Of a stretch of 64,000 nt of DNA, positions 1 to 7,984 are shown piece by piece. Positions within the stretch are counted from its first letter, which is position 1; the number at the start of each line of letters is the position of its first letter. The DNA is taken from contig NZ_CP170544.1 of NCBI RefSeq assembly GCF_042693015.1, forward strand, positions 3,100,001 to 3,164,000. The letters run 5' to 3'. Origin of the DNA: Sphingomonas_E sp042693015 (GTDB lineage Bacteria > Pseudomonadota > Alphaproteobacteria > Sphingomonadales > Sphingomonadaceae). The notes below the pieces were generated by a model. The model did not search any database. It was given only the letters and a program-made list of their open reading frames with translations, and had not been told where the DNA came from. Position numbers and translations under genes: made by a program.

Positions 1-876
1 GGTCACGTCCAGGACGGCGGTGGCGGCGCGCGTCTCGCCGCTGAGCGTGGGGGTCACCGCCCGCACCCGTGCATCCACGGTACGGCCATCAGGCAGTTCG
101 ACGATCGCCTTGTCGCCCGCTTCGAGGCGAGCCGCATCGGCCGCGCCGACCGCCGCCTCGATCTGGATCTGACGCGGATCAGCGACCCGGAACAATTCGG
201 TCTCCGGTTGCACATAGGCACCTAGACTGACCTTCATTGCGGTCACGCGACCCGAGATCGGACTTGCGAGGACAACGCCACGACCGTCGGACGTGATGTT
301 GGCGGCACCCGCTGCAACCGCCGCGCGCCGGGCTTCCGCGGCGGCCGATGCAGCTTCCGCCTGCGCGGTCTCCAGATCGACCCGTGCGGACACCTTCTGG
401 TCATACAGATAGCGTTCGCGGGCCAACGCCTTCTGCGCCAGCGTTGCCTTGGCACCAGCGGCGGTACGGTCCGCCGCGATCTGCGCGGCATCGCGGCTTT
501 CGACCACCGCCAGCGCCTCGCCGGCGCGAACCGGATCGCCGAGCCGCTTCAGGACGCGCGTTACGGCACCACCCGCCCTAGCGGTCACGATGGCCTCGCC
601 GGTCGGTGAAGGAGTGATGATCGCCTGGGATACAATCTCCGCGCCCAGCCCGCCCGCGCTGATCGTCTCGGTGACGACGCCTGCATCCTTGATCGCGGCC
701 GCCGTCATCGTGATCGTATCGGCGGGCGCATCGCCCTCTGCCTCCTCGCTCTTCGCGGCATTCTCGGTCGTGGCCGCAGGGGTGTCGCTCGTGCAGCGCG
801 CGACGGAAAAACCGCCGATAGCGGCGAGCAACACGGCGGCCGCCACGCCGCCCAAAAGGCGCTTGTCTTGGATCAT
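1..876 (-). CDS. czcB: Heavy-metal RND efflux periplasmic adaptor (CzcB/HlyD type), 3' end outside window
   Basis: This is a membrane-fusion protein that should link an inner-membrane RND pump to the outer-membrane factor encoded just upstream. The visible 292 codons start at ATG 874-876, nine bases after a GGAG ribosome site. A signal anchor comes first, followed by a Cys (VARCTS) that may be lipidated, an acidic spacer, then lipoyl/barrel-sandwich halves around an Ala-rich helical hairpin, and the start of the beta-barrel (LFRVADPRQIQIEAAVGAAD). The gene follows czcC by 122 bp on the same strand, so the two are probably co-transcribed; the pump gene should lie left of the window. Metal preference cannot be read here. 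The Czc label rests on gene order and general resemblance. The C-terminus is missing only because the window ends. Confidence 0.88.
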   Translation of the reverse strand, partial: MIQDKRLLGGVAAAVLLAAIGGFSVARCTSDTPAATTENAAKSEEAEGDAPADTITMTAAAIKDAGVVTETISAGGLGAEIVSQAIITPSPTGEAIVTARAGGAVTRVLKRLGDPVRAGEALAVVESRDAAQIAADRTAAGAKATLAQKALARERYLYDQKVSARVDLETAQAEAASAAAEARRAAVAAGAANITSDGRGVVLASPISGRVTAMKVSLGAYVQPETELFRVADPRQIQIEAAVGAADAARLEAGDKAIVELPDGRTVDARVRAVTPTLSGETRAATAVLDVT

Positions 877-998
877 AGGATATCTCCGGAATGGGGCTGG
901 CCAAGGCGCGACGGCCCGGCGATCGACGGCGCAGAGGCCGCCGTCATGTTGGGAAAGTGCGTGATGAACTGCACCGCTGAGAAGGAAGGCTGCATCGC

Positions 999-2264
999 TC
1001 AGCGTTCCCCCACTTCCGGCGCGGGAGCGGTCAGTCGCTCAAGGCGAGCCTCGGCATCGTGATAGGCCGCCAGCGCATCGGTGAAAGCAGCGCGCGTTTC
1101 GGCAAGCGTTCTTTCCGCCTCCAGCAGGTCGAGCTGACTGAACTTGCCCTGGGCATAGCCGACACGGGCAATCCGCGCCGCCTCCATCGCCGCGGCAAGG
1201 CCGGGGCCGCCCGTCGATCGGGCCGTTGCCGCCGCATTGGCGAGTTGGGCCTGTGCGCCAGCGATGGCCTGCTCGGCCTCGATGATCGCAATCCTGCGAT
1301 TGGCGTCGGCGCGATCCTGTTCGGCCCGCGCCTGGCTGACGGCTGCGGACCCGTTGTTGAAGACGGGAAAGGGAATGGCGATCCCCACCACCGCCGCCAT
1401 GTCGTTGGTCGCCGCGAGGCGCCGGGCGCCGGCGCTGACCGTGATGTCGGGCACCCGCTGGGATCGTGCGAGCCGTACCTGGGCGTTGGCGGTACTCACG
1501 TCCGCCTGCGCGGCGGCAAGTGCCAGTGTTCCTTCGGGCGTGATCGGCATTGTCGGCCCGTAGCCGCCAACCCGGTCGAACCATGCCAGATCAAGTGCAC
1601 CGTCGATCGGTTGACCGATCAGGCGCGCAAGATTGCCGCGCGCCACTTCGGCCTCGCGGATCGCCTTTTCCAGTCCAAGCTCGGCGTTGACGCGCAGCAC
1701 ATCGGCGCGCTGCTGGTCGATCGGCGCCCCTGCCCCGGCAGTCACGCGGACGCGCGCCGCCCGGAAGGCATTGCCCGCGATCTCGGCTTGCTGGCGTGCG
1801 ACCTCCACGCGCCGCTCGGCGGCGGCGGCTTCGATATAGGTCTGGGATATGCGCAGATTGAGGTCTGCAAGCGCGATGGCCGCGTCGATGCGAACGCGAT
1901 TGCTGCGGGAATCGGCGACTGCGATCCGGGCCGAACGCTTTCCGCCCAATTCGATCGGCAAGGCAAGGCTTGCCGTCGTCTCGGCGCTGCGAAGACCGCG
2001 ATAGTCGCCGGACCCCGCGACATTCTCCGTCTGCACCTGGATTTCGGGATTGGGTCGGAGCCCAGCGATAGTGCGCGCGGCACCAGCGGCGCGCAGGTCC
2101 GCGCTCGCAGCATCGATACTGGGGGAGCTACCCCCGGCGATGGTGCGGGCACGGTCCAGTGTGAAGACAGGTTGATTGGCAGATGGTGGCGATGTGGCCG
2201 TCTGCGCCTGCGCGATCGACGCGCAGGACGTTACGGCCAGTAAGGCCGCGATGACACGATGCAT
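999..2264 (-). CDS. czcC: Outer-membrane factor of a heavy-metal RND efflux system (CzcC/TolC family)
   Basis: A 421-residue outer-membrane channel subunit of the TolC superfamily. It starts with a cleavable signal peptide (MHRVIAALLAVTSCASIAQAQ) and then shows the two long Ala/Arg-rich coiled-coil repeats of OEP proteins, for example near residues 110-200 and 300-400. Its length is usual for CzcC/CnrC/NccC. It lies between a His-rich periplasmic protein and the CzcB-like adaptor, all on the minus strand, giving the order czcI-like, czcC, czcB. It should form the exit duct for divalent cations moved by an RND pump outside the window. A second outer-membrane factor, the Cus-type one at 13951-15180, is clearly distinct. 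Confidence 0.88.
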   Translation of the reverse strand: MHRVIAALLAVTSCASIAQAQTATSPPSANQPVFTLDRARTIAGGSSPSIDAASADLRAAGAARTIAGLRPNPEIQVQTENVAGSGDYRGLRSAETTASLALPIELGGKRSARIAVADSRSNRVRIDAAIALADLNLRISQTYIEAAAAERRVEVARQQAEIAGNAFRAARVRVTAGAGAPIDQQRADVLRVNAELGLEKAIREAEVARGNLARLIGQPIDGALDLAWFDRVGGYGPTMPITPEGTLALAAAQADVSTANAQVRLARSQRVPDITVSAGARRLAATNDMAAVVGIAIPFPVFNNGSAAVSQARAEQDRADANRRIAIIEAEQAIAGAQAQLANAAATARSTGGPGLAAAMEAARIARVGYAQGKFSQLDLLEAERTLAETRAAFTDALAAYHDAEARLERLTAPAPEVGER

Positions 2265-2329
2265 GGATGAAGAACTCCTGACGAACCTTGAGAGCCCACC
2301 GGTCGACGCCGGAGGGAGCTAGGGAATCG

Positions 2330-2665
2330 TCAGGCCTGTGGAGGTCGTAACGCCGTGTCGGCTGGCGCAGCCGTCAGGGCTATTTCCTGTGTCGGCCGCA
2401 TGATGGATGCGTTCTTATCCTGACCAACGGCGTCGGCTTTCGCAAGTGGCGCGGCGACATGATGGCCATGGCAGCTGCCATGATGGTGCGGATAGCCCTT
2501 GTCGCTATCGGCGGGCACCTGGTCGCCGTCGCCATCGGTATGACCGATTTCGGCGGCGCTGTTGGCATCGATGCAGACGATCGGTTCCATTGCATGCGTG
2601 ATCGATCCCACCCCAAGGGTCAGGAACACGGCCAGACAAGCAAAAAGGATCGTCAATCGATGCAT
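2330..2665 (-). CDS. Small His-rich periplasmic protein upstream of czcC (CzcI-like position)
   Basis: A 111-residue exported protein with an N-terminal signal peptide ending near THAM, then a Cys and a His cluster (PHHHGSCHGHH) that could bind divalent metal in the periplasm. It ends in a Pro-rich tail (LRPPQA) like the tails of the small secreted proteins at 7985 and 15704. The AAGGAG ribosome site ends a few bases upstream of ATG 2663-2665. It sits 65 bp before czcC, where CzcI/CnrY-like small proteins are found in other czc operons, but I do not recognise a named family. The function is inferred to be metal buffering or sensing. Confidence 0.7.
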   Translation of the reverse strand: MHRLTILFACLAVFLTLGVGSITHAMEPIVCIDANSAAEIGHTDGDGDQVPADSDKGYPHHHGSCHGHHVAAPLAKADAVGQDKNASIMRPTQEIALTAAPADTALRPPQA

Positions 2666-2683
2666 CTACGCTCCTTCTAGCAA

Positions 2684-3346
2684 CTACAGGCTCGTAGAGG
2701 CCAGCGAATGTTGTGCCGGGCCTTCATTTGATGGTTTTCGACGTAGTTCTGCGCGCGCCTGGCTGACGATCTGCAGGCCGCCCCAGATACCCAGCGCCGC
2801 CATGATCAGGGCGACCGCGAGATCCGGCCAGGCCGTGCCTGTGCCGACCACGCCCGCAGCCGCGAGCAGGACGGCGAGATTGCCGATCGCGTCGTTGCGC
2901 GAGCAGATCCAGACCGAGCGCATGTTCGCGTCGCCAGCACGGTAGCGATAGAGCATGAGCGCGACGCTGCCGTTGGCGATGAGCGCGATCACCCCGACGA
3001 TCCCCATCGTCTCAGCCTGCGGCACGCCCCCACCCAATGCGGCAAGGACCGTCGTGACGAGCACATAGAGGCCGAAGGCGAGGATCGTGCCCCCCTTGAG
3101 CAGCGCGGCGCGCGACCGCCAGCCCAGCGCCATGCCGGCGACCCCGAGACTGATCGCATAATTCGCGGAATCGCCCAGAAAATCGAGCGCGTCCGCCTGC
3201 AGCGAGCGCGATCCCGAAGCGATGCCCGCGACGATCTCGCCGAAGAACATCGCCAGATTGATCACGAGCGCGATCCAGAGCACGCGGCGCCAGCGCGGAT
3301 CGTTGGATGGGTCCGGCTTCGCGGATGCGCAACTGTTGCAGGCCAT
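2684..3346 (-). CDS. Short CDF-type cation transporter, first of two paralogues
   Basis: A 220-residue inner-membrane protein with about six hydrophobic segments, matching the short cation-diffusion-facilitator-like transporters that accompany CadR/PbrR regulators. The N-terminus carries a Cys pair (CNSCAS). A D-x3-D-type motif lies in the second helix (DALDFLGDS) and an acidic motif in the fifth (CSRNDAIGN), where CDF proteins hold their metal site. The usual large C-terminal cytosolic domain is absent; the tail is short and polar. It starts after a GAGGT ribosome site. It is transcribed divergently from the MerR gene, through a promoter with the 19-bp spacer expected for MerR control. It is a clear paralogue of the protein at 3882-4517. 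Zn, Cd or Pb export is inferred. Confidence 0.85.
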   Translation of the reverse strand: MACNSCASAKPDPSNDPRWRRVLWIALVINLAMFFGEIVAGIASGSRSLQADALDFLGDSANYAISLGVAGMALGWRSRAALLKGGTILAFGLYVLVTTVLAALGGGVPQAETMGIVGVIALIANGSVALMLYRYRAGDANMRSVWICSRNDAIGNLAVLLAAAGVVGTGTAWPDLAVALIMAALGIWGGLQIVSQARAELRRKPSNEGPAQHSLASTSL

Positions 3347-3378
3347 TTCATTACCTCGAACGACTCGATGTCATGCGC

Positions 3379-3409
3379 TATATGCGGCCTGTAGCAACTA
3401 TAGGGTCAA
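3379..3409 (-). promoter_or_regulatory. MerR-type promoter and operator for the CDF gene at 2684-3346
   Basis: On the minus strand a TTGACC -35 (3404-3409) and a CATATA -10 (3379-3384) are separated by 19 bp, the over-long spacer typical of MerR-activated promoters. The imperfect inverted repeat GCCTGTAGCAACTATAGGG (3387-3405, plus strand) fills the spacer. It resembles known CadR and PbrR operators and the two related sites at 3827 and 7731. Confidence 0.8.
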
Positions 3410-3421
3410 GCGGGATTTCTG

Positions 3422-3826
3422 ATGCAGATTGGTGAACTGGCACGAACGACCTCGACCAAGGTCGAGACAATTCGTTTCTACGAGAAGATTGGATTGCTTC
3501 CCGAACCGGGGCGTACCGCAGGCAACTACCGCGACTATGGGGCCGCCCATTTGGCGCGGCTCTCCTTCATCCGCCGCGCGCGCGACCTCGGTTTCACGCT
3601 CGATCAGGTGCGCGCGCTTCTTTCCCTGTCCGACGATCGGAGCCGCTCGTGCAGCGCCGTGGACAGCGTTGCGCGCGCGCATCTCGCGCAGATCGACCAG
3701 AAGATCGCCGATCTTCGCGCACTTCGCCGCGAGCTCGACGAACTGATCGGCCAGTGCAGCCAGGGTGCGATCTCCGAATGCCGAATCATCGAAGCGTTGG
3801 GGCCGCCAAGCTACGCAGGGCATTGA
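3422..3826 (+). CDS. cadR: MerR-family metal-responsive regulator, CadR/PbrR type
   Basis: A 134-residue MerR activator. The winged helix-turn-helix is at residues 1-70 (GELARTTSTKVETIRFYEKIG) with a dimerisation helix following. Cysteines are at 77, 112 and 120. Cd/Pb-sensing CadR and PbrR use Cys at about 77/78, 112/113 and 119-122, so a divalent soft-metal sensor is likely; CueR proteins lack Cys77. The divergent operator at 3387-3405 and two almost identical sites, at 3827-3845 and 7731-7749, suggest it controls both CDF genes, the methyltransferase-MAPEG pair and the FTR1 gene. Its stop codon overlaps the -35 box of the next promoter. Lead versus cadmium or zinc cannot be settled from sequence. 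Confidence 0.88.
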   Translation: MQIGELARTTSTKVETIRFYEKIGLLPEPGRTAGNYRDYGAAHLARLSFIRRARDLGFTLDQVRALLSLSDDRSRSCSAVDSVARAHLAQIDQKIADLRALRRELDELIGQCSQGAISECRIIEALGPPSYAGH

Positions 3827-3853
3827 CCCTGTAGCCGCTACAGGGTGCAGAAC
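3823..3853 (+). promoter_or_regulatory. MerR-type promoter with perfect operator palindrome
   Basis: TTGACC (3823-3828) overlaps the TGA stop of the MerR gene. The 19-bp sequence CCCTGTAGCCGCTACAGGG (3827-3845) is a perfect inverted repeat around one central base. A weak -10 (CAGAAC, 3848-3853) follows at a 19-bp spacing. It should drive the CDF-methyltransferase-MAPEG operon. Confidence 0.78.
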
Positions 3854-3881
3854 ATCCCCGCGACTCGCTGCGGAGGTGACG

Positions 3882-4517
3882 ATGAGCGACTGCGGATGTG
3901 AGGCGGATACCAAGCGGGCGGGCACCGATCCGGCCTATCGGCGTGCGCTGTGGATCGTGGTCATCCTCAACGTCGGGTTCGGCCTGTTCGAGCTGGTCGG
4001 CGGTTTCATTGCCGGTTCCCAGGCGCTGGAAGCGGATTCGCTGGATTTCATCGGTGACGGATCGATCACGCTCGTCGGGCTGATCGCGCTCGGCTGGGCT
4101 GCGGTCGCGCGCAGCCGCGTCGCGCTCGTGCAAGGCATCTTTCTCGCAAGCCTCGGGCTCGGCGTCATCGGGTTCGCTGCGTGGCGCGCATTTCATGCGA
4201 TCCCGCCCGAAGCCAAGCTGATGGGCGGGATCGGTATCGCGGCACTCGTCGTCAACGTATCGGCCGCCCTGGTCCTCGCGCGGTTCCGCGACCAGGGAGA
4301 TGCGACGTCGCGCGCCATCTGGCTGTTCTCGCGTAACGACGCCCTTGCCAATATCGCCGTGATCGCCGCTGCCGCGCTGGTGGCCTGGACGGGACAGGCC
4401 TGGCCCGATCTCGTCGTCGCCGGCGTGATCGCGCTGCTGTTCCTCCATTCCGCTTACGACATCATTCGCGACGCGCGCCGCGAGCTGGCGGAACATGCAA
4501 CGAGGGCACGGGCATGA
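3882..4517 (+). CDS. Short CDF-type cation transporter, second paralogue
   Basis: A 211-residue membrane transporter with about six helices, paralogous to the protein at 2684-3346 (shared DSLDFIGDGS and SRNDALANI motifs in helices two and five). The start ATG at 3882 was chosen because it follows CGGAGGTGAC and begins MSDCGCEADTK, a Cys-bearing N-terminus like that of its paralogue. The longer in-frame extension upstream overlaps the promoter and the MerR gene. It is the first gene of a predicted MerR-controlled operon and overlaps the following methyltransferase gene by 4 bp. Divalent metal export is the likely role. Confidence 0.87.
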   Translation: MSDCGCEADTKRAGTDPAYRRALWIVVILNVGFGLFELVGGFIAGSQALEADSLDFIGDGSITLVGLIALGWAAVARSRVALVQGIFLASLGLGVIGFAAWRAFHAIPPEAKLMGGIGIAALVVNVSAALVLARFRDQGDATSRAIWLFSRNDALANIAVIAAAALVAWTGQAWPDLVVAGVIALLFLHSAYDIIRDARRELAEHATRARA

Positions 4518-5158
4518 ACGACAGCGCCTACACGCCGCCGCTCGGGACCGGTGACACCGCGGATTACGATCGCGCAATCCGGCGCTGGACCCGAGAGATG
4601 CGTTGGCGCAGCGCCATGATCGAGCTGCTCGCGCCTCGCCCCGGCGAGACCGTCATCGATGTCGGGTGCGGCACCGGCAGCTTCGCGGTCATGCTCAAGG
4701 CCGCCGCGCCTCGCGTGCGGGTCATCGGCATCGATCCCGACGAAGAAGCGCTGGCGATCGCTCGCGCGAAGGGCGACGCTGCGGGCGCGGACCTCCACTG
4801 GGAACGCGGTTTCGCGCGGGACATTGGTTCCCGTTCGGCCGACGCCGTGGTGTCGAGCCTGATGTTCCACCAGGTGCCGATGGCGGAAAAGCGGGCGGGC
4901 CTCGCAGCGATGCACGCGGCGCTCCGCCCCGGCGGCAGGCTTGTGATCGCCGATTACGGGCGGCAACGGGGCTTGATGCGGCTGCTGTTCCGCCTGATCA
5001 TCCAGCAGCTCGACGGCGTGGCAGACACCCAGCCCAATGCCGACGGCGTGCTTCCAGAGCTCGTCCGCGCGGCGGGGTTCGACAATGTGCGCGAAGCAGC
5101 GCGCATCCACACGGTGACGGGCACGATCGCGCTGATCGCGGCGGATCGGCCAGACTGA
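4514..5158 (+). CDS. Class I SAM-dependent methyltransferase in a metal-regulated operon
   Basis: A 214-residue methyltransferase of the UbiE/Methyltransf_11 kind. Motif I is visible at about residues 50-60 (VIDVGCGTGSF), followed by the acidic ribose-binding end of strand 2 (VIGIDPDEEAL) and a post-motif region (PGGRLVIADYG). The ATG overlaps the stop of the CDF transporter (ATGA), indicating translational coupling, and a MAPEG-family membrane protein follows after 12 bp. The substrate is unknown. The setting under a Cd/Pb-type MerR promoter suggests a role in metal stress such as lipid, quinone or thiol methylation, but this is inference. Confidence 0.85.
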   Translation: MNDSAYTPPLGTGDTADYDRAIRRWTREMRWRSAMIELLAPRPGETVIDVGCGTGSFAVMLKAAAPRVRVIGIDPDEEALAIARAKGDAAGADLHWERGFARDIGSRSADAVVSSLMFHQVPMAEKRAGLAAMHAALRPGGRLVIADYGRQRGLMRLLFRLIIQQLDGVADTQPNADGVLPELVRAAGFDNVREAARIHTVTGTIALIAADRPD

Positions 5159-5170
5159 CGGGGCACGGCC

Positions 5171-5716
5171 ATGACAGACCTGAAAGCGGAGCAGAAGGAA
5201 ATCAGGAAGCAGTCCTTGCTGGCCTTTCTGCTGTGTGCGGCGATCTCGGTCGCATGCGTCCTTTTCCTGCCCAGGTTGATCTCCTTCCCGTCGGAGATCG
5301 GCGCGCGGCTTGCCTTCGCGATCCAGACGAGTTTCGTCCATTTCGCCATCGTCCTGCTCGCCGTCCGCATGGTCTCGAGCGGGCGCTACCGGTCTGCCGC
5401 CGACATCGGCGGCGCGGCCAAGGGGCCACCGAGCCCCGCGCTCGCGGTCAAGGCCGCGTTCCTGCAGAACACGCTGGAGCAGGCATTTCTGGGCGTCGGC
5501 GCGCATCTGCTGCTCGCCTCGGTCACCGGTGGCCGGTGGCTGGGACTGCTGGTTGCGTCGTCCATATTGTTCGCGATCGGCCGATGGAGCTTCTATCGTT
5601 GCTATCCGGGCGGCGCCGGGGCGCGTGCCTTCGGGATGGCGACGACTGCGCTCGCGTCGCTGGCCTGCTACCTGGTCGCGCTCGCGATGCTCCTCGGTCG
5701 CCTATTCGGCGGGTGA
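5171..5716 (+). CDS. MAPEG-family integral membrane protein
   Basis: A 181-residue protein with four hydrophobic segments after a short charged N-terminus. The middle has features of the MAPEG family (membrane-associated proteins in eicosanoid and glutathione metabolism): FLQNTLEQ near residue 97, then ILFAIGRWSFYRCYP and ARAFG in the third and fourth helices. MAPEG proteins commonly act on glutathione conjugates or lipids, but bacterial members are poorly characterised. It is the last gene of the CDF-methyltransferase-MAPEG operon. Its last 15 bp overlap, tail to tail, the end of the FTR1 gene on the other strand. Confidence 0.75.
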   Translation: MTDLKAEQKEIRKQSLLAFLLCAAISVACVLFLPRLISFPSEIGARLAFAIQTSFVHFAIVLLAVRMVSSGRYRSAADIGGAAKGPPSPALAVKAAFLQNTLEQAFLGVGAHLLLASVTGGRWLGLLVASSILFAIGRWSFYRCYPGGAGARAFGMATTALASLACYLVALAMLLGRLFGG

Positions 5717-7693
5717 CCCCGGCGAGCGGGCCGTGGCCGCGCTGCGCCCGCTGTACCAGAAGCCGGCGACGAGCACGAGGATCGTCGCGGCCTGCGCAAG
5801 CACGGTCTCGGTCGTTGGAAACAGCCCCAAAAGCTCGATGCGCGGTACATCGGCCAGCGGCGCCACGCCGAGGATGCCTGCCTCCTGCAGTCCTGCAATG
5901 CCCTTGCCAGCGAGGACGACCGCAAGAATCGCGATCAGGATCGAACTCCACGAGAAGAATTGGGTGATCGGCAGCCGGGCGCTGAAGCGGAGCATGATCC
6001 ACGCGATCAGCGCGAGCAGTCCGGTCGCCGCGCCGGCTCCGGCCAGCATCGCCGCGCCATTCCCCTCCCCCCACAGGGCCGCATAGAAGAGGATCGTCTC
6101 GAACACCTCGCGGTAGACGACCACGAAAGACAGCAGGAACAGGAACCAGCCCGACTGACGCGACAGCGCCGCGGTCACCTTTGCCTTCACATAGCGCTGC
6201 CACGCCTCGGCGTTGCTCTTGCCGTGCATCCAGATGCCGACGGTGAGCAGGATGATCGCCGCGAACAGTGAGCCGAAGCCCTCGGTGAGTTCACGCGATG
6301 CACCGCTCACGCTGATGAAATAGGTCGCGACGAACCAAGTGGCGACACCGGCCGCGAGCGCGGCGATCCATCCGCCATGGACGAAACCCAGGACTTCGGG
6401 GCGCTCAGTCTTCTTGAGGAACGCGATCATCGCGACGACGATCAACAGCGCCTCGAGCCCTTCGCGCAACAGCACGCCGAACGCGCCGAGAAAGCTGGAC
6501 GCGCTGCTCGCCCGCTCAGGCGCCAGCGCGGCTTCAGCCTCGGTGAACAGGCTGGCCAGCGCGCGGTTCGCCGCTTCGACTTCGCTTGCCGGTCGCCCCT
6601 GTCCGATCGCCCCGCGAAGCTTCGCCATCGCCCCCTCGATCCGCGCCATCAGTGCCGCGTCGCGCGCGGCAAGCACCGGCTCGACCGGCTCGAAGCCATC
6701 GAGATAGGCGGAAAGCGCGAGATCTGCTGCGGCCTTGCGGTCGCCGGCGCGATAGGCTGCCAGGCTTTGGTCGAGCCGTTCGCGCGTCAAGGCAAGCGAG
6801 CCATCGACGCGCACGGTCACTGCGTCGGGATGGCGGCGCAGAAAGGCGGAAAGCGCAGCCGCCTTTTCCGGGCCGATATCGGCCGCCAGCGCGGCCGGGG
6901 TGACGCCGATCAGGGCCGCGAGATTGGGATATTTGGCGCGGAGCGCGGCATCGCCGCGCCACAACTGCTCGCCGTCGCGCGCGGCGGCCTCGGGATAGGC
7001 GAATTGGCCGACATGGAAGGCCAGTGCCCAACGATCGGCGTCGGGCAGTGCTTCGAAGCTCTGCATCGCCGTGCCGTCAAGGCCCTGGCTGATGACTTGA
7101 TAGAGGCCGAAAAGGCTGCGCTGATCGGCGCGCGCCTTGTCGGTGAAGGCGATCGGTGGGGGATCGAGCTTGGCGGCGTCGGGCCCGTGGCCGTTACCGC
7201 TGGCACCATGGCAGGCGGCACAATTCTGCGCGTAGAGCGCAGCGGCGCGCGTCAAATCCGGTGGCGAACTGGGCGCGAGCGGTACTGGATATGCCGCTAG
7301 CAGCGCAGCGGCGAGCGCTCGTGATTGTTCCGCCACTGTCGCCGGCGGCGCCTTGGCGGCGATCGCATTGCGCAGCGTCCCCGACCGGCGAAGCAGATCC
7401 GCCTTGGCCGAAGTTGGAGCCAGTGCCCGAATCCTCGCTTCGACCTGCCCGGCAAATTCGGTCATCTCGGCATATTCGGCAGTGCTGGTCACCCTGCCGT
7501 CTGAAACCGCCCCTGAATAGTCGACCGCGACATAGTCGAGCAGGCGCCAGGTCGTTTGCACTTCGGCATCGCTGGCCGACGCGCGTGCGGGCAGCGACAG
7601 CGTCAGCGCCGCGAAGATCAGGATGAGCCATCGCATCGGGAACGGCCGATGAGCGACAACAGCGTTGGAGGCAGCAAGGTGGCCGGAGCGCAT
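5702..7693 (-). CDS. Cytochrome c-FTR1 fusion permease (PbrT/iron-lead transporter-like)
   Basis: A large protein of up to 663 residues. A signal peptide (MRWLILIFAALTLSLPARA) begins at internal Met20, so ATG 7634-7636 is an alternative start. A periplasmic cytochrome c domain follows, with heme motif CAACH near residue 160. The C-terminal half, from about residue 400, is an FTR1-type permease with two R-E-x-x-E motifs (REGLE and REVFE) in hydrophobic helices. FTR1 proteins import oxidised iron. The same cytochrome c-FTR1 layout and length occur in PbrT of the lead-resistance pbr operon. A perfect MerR operator precedes it, matching the one before the CDF operon, which supports a PbrT-like role over general iron uptake. 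Metal identity is inferred. Confidence 0.85.
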   Translation of the reverse strand: MRSGHLAASNAVVAHRPFPMRWLILIFAALTLSLPARASASDAEVQTTWRLLDYVAVDYSGAVSDGRVTSTAEYAEMTEFAGQVEARIRALAPTSAKADLLRRSGTLRNAIAAKAPPATVAEQSRALAAALLAAYPVPLAPSSPPDLTRAAALYAQNCAACHGASGNGHGPDAAKLDPPPIAFTDKARADQRSLFGLYQVISQGLDGTAMQSFEALPDADRWALAFHVGQFAYPEAAARDGEQLWRGDAALRAKYPNLAALIGVTPAALAADIGPEKAAALSAFLRRHPDAVTVRVDGSLALTRERLDQSLAAYRAGDRKAAADLALSAYLDGFEPVEPVLAARDAALMARIEGAMAKLRGAIGQGRPASEVEAANRALASLFTEAEAALAPERASSASSFLGAFGVLLREGLEALLIVVAMIAFLKKTERPEVLGFVHGGWIAALAAGVATWFVATYFISVSGASRELTEGFGSLFAAIILLTVGIWMHGKSNAEAWQRYVKAKVTAALSRQSGWFLFLLSFVVVYREVFETILFYAALWGEGNGAAMLAGAGAATGLLALIAWIMLRFSARLPITQFFSWSSILIAILAVVLAGKGIAGLQEAGILGVAPLADVPRIELLGLFPTTETVLAQAATILVLVAGFWYSGRSAATARSPGSPAE

Positions 7694-7722
7694 CGACGAG
7701 TCTCTTGTTAAGAATCGTTCGC

Positions 7723-7753
7723 GGTTTGCACCCTCTAGCAGCTAGAGGGTCAA
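7723..7753 (-). promoter_or_regulatory. MerR-type promoter and perfect operator for the FTR1 gene
   Basis: On the minus strand TTGACC (7748-7753) is followed by the perfect 19-bp inverted repeat CCCTCTAGCTGCTAGAGGG (minus-strand reading of 7731-7749), then a weak CAAACC (7723-7728) at a 19-bp spacing. It matches 3827-3845 at 16 of 19 positions; two differences are a paired C/G swap and one is the centre base. This implies the same regulator. Confidence 0.75.
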
Positions 7754-7949
7754 GCCCAATTTCCGACAACCGGCGATCAGAGCCCAGACATTCATCCGAA
7801 TTGGCCGAGACGACTGCGAACGACCCGGAGCTGCTGTTGGTGCCGAATGGGCCGTGTTAATCGGCGGACGTGGCATTCCAAAACTGGCGACCGGCGGATG
7901 ATGGCGCGCCCGCGGGCCTCGGAATAGCCGGTTTTCGGGGTGCCTGAAC

Positions 7950-7978
7950 TTGACTCGATTCAGCAACAGGCAGAGAAT
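7950..7978 (+). promoter_or_regulatory. Possible sigma70-type promoter very close to the start codon at 7985
   Basis: TTGACT (7950-7955) and GAGAAT (7973-7978) are spaced by 17 bp. The predicted transcript start falls at or next to the ATG at 7985, so the mRNA could be leaderless. No convincing ribosome site precedes that ATG. Confidence 0.4.
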
Positions 7979-7984
7979 GTGTGC

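Noticed and set aside
1059..2243. 394-codon plus-strand frame opposite czcC
   Set aside because: Low-complexity antisense frame; czcC has signal peptide and OEP repeats.
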